A stretch of 60,000 bases of DNA. It comes from Mesostigma viride (Eukaryota > Streptophyta > Mesostigmatophyceae > Mesostigmatales > Mesostigmataceae). The notes beneath the pieces are model-generated. The model was given only the letters and a program-made list of their open reading frames with translations. It did not search any database and was not told the DNA's origin. How positions within the stretch are numbered: position 1 is the stretch's first letter; each line of letters opens with the position of its first letter. A program made the position numbers and the translations under genes. Where the stretch lies: NCBI GenBank assembly GCA_009746045.1, contig RPFO01001363.1:1-60000 (forward strand), given 5' to 3'. Shown here one piece after another: positions 52,517 to 60,000 of the stretch.

Positions 52517-52645
52517 AGTGACTACATATGGTTGGGGCATGATGCAGACGATATTGGTAACTTTCGTGTAATTAAATTTCTAATGAGATTACCATAGTAC
52601 TCCGTGGCATGCCCATGCGCATGACACGCAAGTACTTACTTACTT
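52517..52645 (+). mobile_element. LINE-A 3' UTR with (ACTT)n tail
   Basis: GTTGGGGCATGATGCAGACG, TAATGAGATTACCATAGTAC, GACACGCAAGTACTTACTTA. Continuation of the LINE-A copy at 51602-52075 after the R1 insertion. Confidence 0.8.
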
Positions 52646-52649
52646 GTTA

Positions 52650-54160
52650 CCTACGCCCTGACGGTGGGCCGCTCGCGTCGGTTACGCACCGCACTCAATC
52701 CAGCCTGACCCTGAACAAGATCTCAAGGACTTCTTTGCTGAGCTGGAGAGACTGGCGAACGGCACCCCAGGTCGCAACTACCTCGCTCGGCTACTGGACG
52801 CCAAGTCGCCAACGCAGCGCTTCCACAACAAGGTACTGGAGGATAACAGCACGCCCCCGACGGTACGGACTCCAATCAATGGCAGCACTGCACTTTTTGC
52901 TGATTTGCTTACGACATGCGATTTCCAAGGTACCTGCCAACACCCGCTTTCCGCATAGCTATCATGATGCCCTGGTCACACACATCTCACCTTGCCCTAA
53001 CTGGCACTGAACGCTGTCTCGACAATTTTGCCAAGCGTCACCAAGGATCTGTATACTCGCTACCCGCTTGCACGCGATCCCCCTTGTGCGCTCTGACCAT
53101 CGCATCGTAACCGCACGCATATCCGCCTGCGATGGCCCCTCGAGCTCGCACTTTCTTAAGCACGTGGCACCGGACCTGATTTGCGGAAACTGCAGCTGCG
53201 CTTGAGAAATGACTGACAATTAAAGCTCTCAGGAGGACTTCCCCGAAAAACGCCCACAAGCAAGCCGTGGAGGTCGACCGCCATTCGTCGACGACTGAGC
53301 TGGACATCACGGACAGCCCTGACGCCCGGCTGGTCATTGGCCGCTGTCGGCCCGGCCTCCGCCCTGCGGCACCTATAGCTGGCAAACTGCCTGCGGCGGG
53401 GAATCGGCTGCCCACTGGCCGGCGACCCGGCGTCCACTGGCCTGCCACCGGGTCCCCGGCCGGCGTCATCCAGGCACCGGCCGGCATGCCCTCTGCGACA
53501 ACCGCGACCCCGCCCGCTACGCACACCTTGAGCAAGGAGGAGTGCTGGCCACTCGGCCATCCGGCAGGCAACAAAGGAGCAGGAGGACAGTCCCTCCACG
53601 TACGCGAATACTTCGCCCACCGCCCTTCTTTTACAGCATGACTCGGATGGCCGTCTGCCACTTAGCAGGCCTGCGGAGGACGTCATCAGAGAGTAGGACA
53701 CGGTTGCAGAACGCCAGCAGAAGCTCACGCACCGCCAGGTCAGGGGTCACTCGCATGCTCCGTCACATGCATCCTCGGCGTCCGCTATACCAAGAGCCGC
53801 CGCACCTGGGCCGAGCTCCGTCTACTGCGAGCTCCCTTTTGTCACCCATATAATCCGAAACTGCCGCCTCCTATTTGCCGGCCATCTTGAGACCAGGTGA
53901 ATACCGATGTGGGCCCTGCGGGCGGGCTTAGGACAGGCCCACCAGCTAGACACCTCCTCCTATGGCAGGGTCCCCTTGAGGCCGTTGCAACCCACTGGCA
54001 AACTTGCGAGCGCGCCGCATCGAGGCGGCGCCACCCGGACATGTGACACAATTGCTTGATCGGGGGTGCAGGGCTTTGGGGGCTATCTGTACTGTGCGCC
54101 CGCATGATAGACTAGGGCTGCCGTCTGCGACAAGCACCTTTTCTGAGGGGCATGCAAGTA
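52650..54160 (+). pseudogene. LINE-A copy: endonuclease C-half, linker and C-terminal part, no palm
   Basis: A block at ~52700-52920 reads DLKDFFAELERLANGTP, then YLARLLDAKSPT (in the place of the GDFNA motif) and STALFADLLTTCDF. At 53089-53110 LVRSDHRIVTARI carries the conserved Ser-Asp-His of APE endonucleases (SDH at 53092-53100). A linker follows, with HDSDGRLPLSRPAEDVI at ~53640. 53855-53930 corresponds to the RRLLFAGHLAR region, and 53930-54160 to the LQPTGKLA and ATRTCDT region. The reverse transcriptase palm is absent and many stops interrupt the frames. Confidence 0.7.
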
Positions 54161-54420
54161 CTTACTTACATCCATTCCATCCCATTCACATCGATCCACT
54201 GAGGACTTACGCTCACGTGACGCAGTCATGTGTAAATTAATTACTTAAAATTAATTGAACCATTCCATCCCACTGAGGACTTATGCTCACGTGACGCAGT
54301 CCATGTGTAAATCAATTAATTACTAAATTATAATTATTGAAAAGGCAAACATGCATAATACATCCTGACACATCTGGCTAGGAAGTCAAGCAGGCAGGGC
54401 GTCCGTCATGCATCCTCGGC
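54160..54420. repeat. Short direct repeat and A/T-rich stretch
   Basis: CACTGAGGACTTACGCTCAC and GTGACGCAGTCATGTGTAAA (54196-54237) recur at 54271-54312 with small changes, a 75-bp direct repeat. 54144-54160 carries an ACTT tail. Confidence 0.7.
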
Positions 54421-54625
54421 ACATTATTTTCCGATAGAGGACAGCTCGGATGAGGATTATATCCCTCTCTAGTGACTATATCAAGGAGACAACAATATGG
54501 TTGGGGCAGGATGCAGACGCTATTTGTAACTTTCGTGAAACTATTTTTTCTAATGAGATTAGCATAGTACTCCGTGGCATGCCTAAGCACATGACACGCA
54601 AGTACTTACTTACTTACTTACCTCG
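54420..54625 (+). mobile_element. LINE-A C-terminal codons, 3' UTR and (ACTT)n tail
   Basis: EDSSDEDYIPL-stop ends near 54462. TGACTATATCAAGGAGACAA follows, then ATATGGTTGGGGCAGGATGC and the usual 3' UTR, ending in ACTT units at 54602-54620. The 13-nt R1-end sequence at 54480-54492 sits at the same position as the R1 insertion at 52092. Confidence 0.8.
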
Positions 54626-55162
54626 GCAAATTAGCACCTGCAACCGCTGTCGGGGTAGGAGGCTGTAAACTGACAGATTCATCAAGACCAACATCATCTG
54701 TCCAACATCGTTATACAACCATGTTATAAGACAGCCCTACACCTAACCTGCCATACCGGGTCATAAGTGACATAGCTATAAATAATAAACATAACAGGAA
54801 GAAGAGATCAGAGCGGCGGCCACGCCACCACGATCCCATCCCCCTGAATTGGGGCCAACTGGTCATACAAGTGACGCAACTTCTGTTGTAGCAGGCACTG
54901 ACCCATAAAAGGGGAGTGGTCGCCTAGCGATGCAATCGATGACTGGCAGACCCTTAGTCCCGACTGCAGCCATCCAGTCACAATAAGTTAAAAATAATAA
55001 TGACTTGGCACCTGCTAAGAGAGAGCGTTGATGGGGACTTGAATGAGATCATCCCGACGGCAGCCAGCTGGACATGTTCAGGAAGTCACCCTTCCGTTTG
55101 CACCCTATGCATCACAGCCGCGGGTGATCTTGCACCACGGGTAATCTTGCACCCTAATTGCG
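54626..55162. other. 3' flank of the transporter gene
   Basis: No open frame of note. Probably contains the 3' UTR and terminator of the minus-strand gene. Confidence 0.4.
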
Positions 55163-58100
55163 TCAACCCGACTGCATCCAGCCGAGGGCCTTCATCAAGA
55201 TAACCTCCAAAACGACGATGCAACCACACACGCACACGACGACCCAGAAGCCCTCGTTGTTCTCGGTCGGGCCACCGCGGAAGGGGATCCCCCCCACATT
55301 GATCCCAAGCAGCCCCGTGACAAACGTCAGCGGCAGGAACACGGCCGTCATCATGGTCATGATGTAGAGGCGCTTGCCCTGGCGCTCGGCCGCCAAACCC
55401 TTCATCTCTTCCTGTACGACAACGGCACGGGGACGCAGGGATACCATTTTTGCCCAGGGGCATGGGTCCCAGAGGGATGCCATCAGTTGGCCCAGTCAGT
55501 GACGCCAGTGTCGGCAGCAGGGGGAAAGCTTGCGGCGCTCTAGGGGAAGAAATTTGTTGGAGCGTGCGCAAAGGATAGGGAGCGCTAAGGTGAAGGTTCC
55601 GAGCAAAAGCACGGGTCCTCGTTTGAAGTCAAACGTAGACTGCGTCTTGTGAGCACAAGTTCTCAGTGTGGGATGGGATGGGATGGGATGGGATGGGATG
55701 GGATGGGATGGGATGGGATGGGATGGGATGGGATGGGATGGGATGGGATGGGATGGGATGGGATGGGATGGGATGGGATGGGATGGGATGGGATGGGATG
55801 GGATGGGATGGGATGGGATGGGATGGGATGGGATGGGATGGGATGGGATGGGATGGGATGGGATGGGATGGGATGGGATGGGATGGGATGGGATGGGATG
55901 GGATGGGATGGGATGGGATGGGATGGGATGGGATGGGATGGGATGGGATGGGATGGGATGGGATGGGATGGGATGGGATGGGATGGGATGGGATGGGATG
56001 GGATGGGATGGGATGGGATGGGATGGGATGGGATGGGATGGGATGGGATGGGATGGGATGGGATGGGATGGGATGGGATGGGATGGGATGGGATGGGATG
56101 GGATGGGATGGGATGGGATGGGATGGGATGGGATGGGATGGGATGGGATGGGATGGGATGGGATGGGATGGGATGGGATGGGATGGGATGGGATGGGATG
56201 GGATGGGATGGGATGGGATGGGATGGGATGGGATGGGATGGGATGGGATGGGATGGGATGGGATGGGATGGGATGGGATGGGATGGGATGGGATGGGATG
56301 GGATGGGATGGGATGGGATGGGATGGGATGGGATGGGATGGGATGGGATGGGATGGGATGGGATGGGATGGGATGGGATGGGATGGGATGGGATGGGATG
56401 GGATGGGATGGGATGGGATGGGATGGGATGGGATGGGATGGGATGGGATGGGATGGGATGGGATGGGATGGGATGGGATGGGATGGGATGGGATGGGATG
56501 GGATGGGATGGGATGGGATGGGATGGGATGGGATGGGATGGGATGGGATGGGATGGGATGGGATGGGATGGGATGGGATGGGATGGGATGGGATGGGATG
56601 GGATGGGATGGGATGGGATGGGATGGGATGGGATGGGATGGGATGGGATGGGATGGGATGGGATGGGATGGGATGGGATGGGATGGGATGGGATGGGATG
56701 GGATGGGATGGGATGGGATGGGATGGGATGGGATGGGATGGGATGGGATGGGATGGGATGGGATGGGATGGGATGGGATGGGATGGGATGGGATGGGATG
56801 GGATGGGATGGGATGGGATGGGATGGGATGGGATGGGATGGGATGGGATGGGATGGGATGGGATGGGATGGGATGGGATGGGATGGGATGGGATGGGATG
56901 GGATGGGATGGGATGGGATGGGATGGGATGGGATGGGATGGGATGGGATGGGATGGGATGGGATGGGATGGGATGGGATGGGATGGGATGGGATGGGATG
57001 GGATGGGATGGGATGGGATGGGATGGGATGGGATGGGATGGGATGGGATGGGATGGGATGGGATGGGATGGGATGGGATGGGATGGGATGGGATGGGATG
57101 GGATGGGATGGGATGGGATGGGATGGGATGGGATGGGATGGGATGGGATGGGATGGGATGGGATGGGATGGGATGGGATGGGATGGGATGGGATGGGATG
57201 GGATGGGATGGGATGGGATGGGATGGGATGGGATGGGATGGGATGGGATGGGATGGGATGGGATGGGATGGGATGGGATGGGATGGGATGGGATGGGATG
57301 GGATGGGATGGGATGGGATGGGATGGGATGGGATGGGATGGGATGGGATGGGATGGGATGGGATGGGATGGGATGGGATGGGATGGGATGGGATGGGATG
57401 GGATGGGATGGGATGGGATGGGATGGGATGGGATGGGATGGGATGGGATGGGATGGGATGGGATGGGATGGGATGGGATGGGATGGGATGGGATGGGATG
57501 GGATGGGATGGGATGGGATGGGATGGGATGGGATGGGATGGGATGGGATGGGATGGGATGGGATGGGATGGGATGGGATGGGATGGGATGGGATGGGATG
57601 GGATGGGATGGGATGGGATGGGATGGGATGGGATGGGATGGGATGGGATGGGATGGGATGGGATGGGATGGGATGGGATGGGATGGGATGGGATGGGATG
57701 GGATGGGATGGGATGGGATGGGATGGGATGGGATGGGATGGGATGGGATGGGATGGGATGGGATGGGATGGGATGGGATGGGATGGGATGGGATGGGATG
57801 GGATGGGATGGGATGGGATGGGATGGGATGGGATGGGATGGGATGGGATGGGATGGGATGGGATGGGATGGGATGGGATGGGATGGGATGGGATGGGATG
57901 GGATGGGATGGGATGGGATGGGATGGGATGGGATGGGATGGGATGGGATGGGATGGGATGGGATGGGATGGGATGGGATGGGATGGGATGGGATGGGATG
58001 GGATGGGATGGGATGGGATGGGATGGGATGGGATGGGATGGGATGGGATGGGATGGGATGGGATGGGATGGGATGGGATGGGATGGGATGGGATGGGATG

Positions 58101-59000
58101 GGATGGGATGGGATGGGATGGATCTAGCAATCTAGCTTCTAGTTAAATGGTTGCGGGAACCGCGCCCCGAGTCATGGGTCCTTGCCCCGCGCGATGACTG
58201 CGACAAAACAACGCCAACTAAAATTTTTTGAAAATAACAATTGGAGGTTATAATTCCTCCGGCGCCTCACTAGAGTCTAGACCATGGTGCCTGGGTTCAG
58301 GTCTCTCGACCATGGTGCCTGGGTTCAGGTCAGGATCCGAACAAGGTGGTGTTCATTACGGCCATGGGTATCTTTCTTCATGACAGCCCCTCACTATACT
58401 CATGCTCATCTACATGCAGCGCGATGTTCCTGCCCTGATTCGCCATACGCGATCCTCGCAGACATGAACGTGGAACTCCAAGACACACCCAGTGGGTGGT
58501 CCTCATACAGGAATGCACCTTCTGGGAGCCCCGGTGCCTTGCACAATGTGACCAAACAAGAGAGATCAAACAAGAGAGACACCTTCCATGCGGCAGTCAG
58601 ACTGCATGCAGCCAGACAGGTGCATGCAGGCAGTGGGACAAACATGTTAACACCTACAACATGATTACAAAAGAATATTTCAATCTCCCTGAGAAACTCA
58701 ACACAACATCCAGTTTTACACCACCTGGGATGCATTCCTGTAACAATTTGTCATGAGCCAGACATTGACAAGCACGCGAATCGAAAGAACCTGCAAGCAC
58801 AACCGTCGATTTCGCGAACCGTGAGATCCAACGGCGGGACTCACATGCAGCACGTTGCTCCTCTCCCACACCACCGCAAGGTCTTCCATCATGCGCGTGG
58901 TAGAATTAGCAACCTCCCGCAGCCGCTGCCGGTGCCACTCGTGCCACTCGGGCGCCTCGCTGTCCTCCACCAGCAGGTCCACGAGCGCGTCGCGTTGTGG
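55163..59000 (-). CDS. ZntB/CorA-like divalent metal transporter, last two exons (partial)
   Basis: CorA/ZntB proteins are pentameric membrane channels or transporters for Mg2+, Zn2+ or similar ions. Two minus-strand exons are visible. 59000-58845 (52 codons, phase 0) encodes DALVDLLVEDSEAPEWHEWH and RLREVANSTTRMMEDLAVVW, the long stalk helix. 55411-55163 (82 codons plus stop) encodes KGLAAERQGKRLYIMTMM, TM1 ending in GLLGINVGGIP, the signature loop (GIN where CorA has GMN and ZntB usually GVN or GIN), and TM2 GFWVVVCVCGCIVVLEVILM. Joining VLH to EEMKGLAAE fits the family without gap. Splice sites are GTGAGT at 58844 and AG at 55413-55412. The N-terminal exons are outside the window or unrecognised in 59001-60000. 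The intron is 3433 bp, mostly GGGAT repeat. Confidence 0.85.
55670..58121. repeat. (GGGAT)n pentanucleotide array, about 490 units
   Basis: About 2.45 kb of GGGAT (plus) / ATCCC (minus) with no interruption that I can see. It lies inside the transporter intron, so the transcript would carry ATCCC repeats and the template strand G-tracts. The 819-833-codon frames across it on both strands are artefacts. Confidence 0.98.
58122..58844. other. Remainder of the transporter intron
   Basis: Contains a short direct doublet (CCATGGTGCCTGGGTTCAGG) at 58282-58329. No gene recognised. Confidence 0.6.
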
Positions 59001-59734
59001 CTGGGGTGGGGGGTGGGGGGTTGAGAGAAAAAAACAGGGGGAAAGGGAAAACAGGCGAATACGATTGCGTCGGGGTGGACACGGCGGCAACTGTCAAGGA
59101 ATGAAGCCGTCTGATCACAGGTATCCACCATACAGACATTAGCTGTATTGTATGGCGCAATGACACACCCCAAAATTTATACCCACAGTTTTCCAATTTG
59201 CGAAGTATTTTCTAAGAACTACATCCGCGTCGCGTTAGGGCTGTGGGGGGCGGCGTGGGAGAAGGGGGTTGGGGGAACAACGGCAAAGAAATGAGGGTTA
59301 CACATCAGGGAATGGAAAGGGGCCATGGCCTCGTGTCGGGGCTAAGGGGGGGGTTTGCATTGGGGACGCATTGGGGGCTAGGGGGGGGGGTGCCGTTGGG
59401 GATGCGTTTGAAGCTAAGGGGGGGGGGGGTGGAGCTGGGGATTCATTTGAGGCTCAGGGGGGTTGTGCAGTTGGGGATGCATTTGAGGCTAAGGGCGGGG
59501 CAGTCTTGGGGATGCATTGCCAAGAATGGAAATGGGGGGTGTGGCATCAAGGGAATGGGGAGGGGGCGAGGTGTCAGGGAGCAGAGTGAGCGGGCTAAGA
59601 GGCATCAAAGGATGAAACCTCATCATCATGTCATGGGGCAGACCTATGGAGACAGGCACAGCTTGCCTGTCTCCATATATAGAGTGACTGTAGATAGTGT
59701 TATTATGCTACAATACGTCATTATAATAGGTGCT
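59001..59734. other. G-rich stretch upstream of the transporter exon
   Basis: The plus strand has repeated GGGGATGCRTTTGAGGCTAAG-like units of about 30-40 bp at 59355-59520 and many G runs. It is probably intronic for the minus-strand gene. No exon could be recognised. Confidence 0.5.
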
Positions 59735-59965
59735 GCATACTAAATAGTAGTATATAGTGACACTATTATTATACTGCTATGTATGTAGTATTATTATACT
59801 ACTATGTATGTAGTATTATTACTGCTATGTATGGAGTATTATTATACTACTATGTATGTAGTATTATCACTACTATGTATGTAGAATCATTCTACTACTA
59901 TGTATGTAGTACTATTACTACAATGTATGTAGTATTATTACTACTTTGTATGTAGTATGTACTAA
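59735..59965. repeat. A/T-rich minisatellite, TATGTATGTAGTATTAT
   Basis: Units of about 22-28 bp built on CTATGTATGTAGTATTATTA with point variants, around nine copies. Confidence 0.9.
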
Positions 59966-60000
59966 AGCAGATATCGCATTTCGAAGCAGTAGGATGACCG

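Noticed and set aside
52085-52530. R1 as a Helitron (starts with TC after A)
   Set aside because: The other end is not constant, no CTRR hairpin end was found, and the best-defined insertion seems to have a target duplication, which Helitrons do not make.
55629-58146. Open frames of 819-833 codons on both strands
   Set aside because: They exist only because a 5-bp repeat without stops is open in every frame (GMGWD or SHPIP repeats). The region is an intron of the minus-strand transporter.

Overview
This window is nuclear DNA from a eukaryote, most likely a green alga or another photosynthetic protist. The evidence is a spliced, chloroplast-type TypA/BipA GTPase with an N-terminal transit-peptide-like extension, a two-exon sigma-like glutathione S-transferase, GT-AG introns, and a landscape dominated by retroelement debris and very large G/C-rich tandem repeats. 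No rRNA, tRNA, CRISPR or bacterial operon structure is visible. The species cannot be fixed from the sequence alone.

Layout. 1-1790: three hexanucleotide arrays (CCCCCG, CCCACG, CCCCTG). 2982-3596: an apparently perfect 297-bp-arm inverted repeat that duplicates a putative promoter and a start codon head to head. 3523-6218: two unidentified open reading frames; the larger has a Gly/Ala tract and a Tudor-like C-terminus. 6863-7620: a ~172-bp satellite. 7697-14060: nested retroelements. 14290-15060: a diverged 190-bp tandem repeat. 16190-19000: retroelement fragments. 20900-21310: an 88-bp repeat. 22300-33900: repeat country, with CTGG arrays, a GCATGCGTGGG minisatellite, a 727-bp tandem duplication and a small foldback element. 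34223-35174: the GST gene. 35757-38240: retroelement fragments. 39341-43980: the TypA gene, four exons. 44330-54625: retroelement fragments, including four paralogous ORF1 copies in the window as a whole and a CTCGTGG heptamer array. 55163-59000: the last two recognisable exons of a ZntB/CorA-like metal transporter on the minus strand, separated by an intron that holds about 2.45 kb of uninterrupted GGGAT repeat.

Family names used here are mine. LINE-A is an APE-type non-LTR element with a TTAC-repeat tail. LINE-B is known from 3' ends with an A/T-rich tail. LINE-C is the reverse transcriptase fragment at 9155-11049. ORF1 is an L1-like RNA-binding ORF1 family. R1 and R3-R6 are dispersed repeats of unknown class. 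All visible copies are truncated or frameshifted, except ORF1 copy B, which keeps a 291-codon open frame.

The only confidently functional genes are TypA, GST and the partial transporter. They are unrelated in pathway and look like isolated host genes in a repeat-rich region. Identities are judged by eye; no database search was run.
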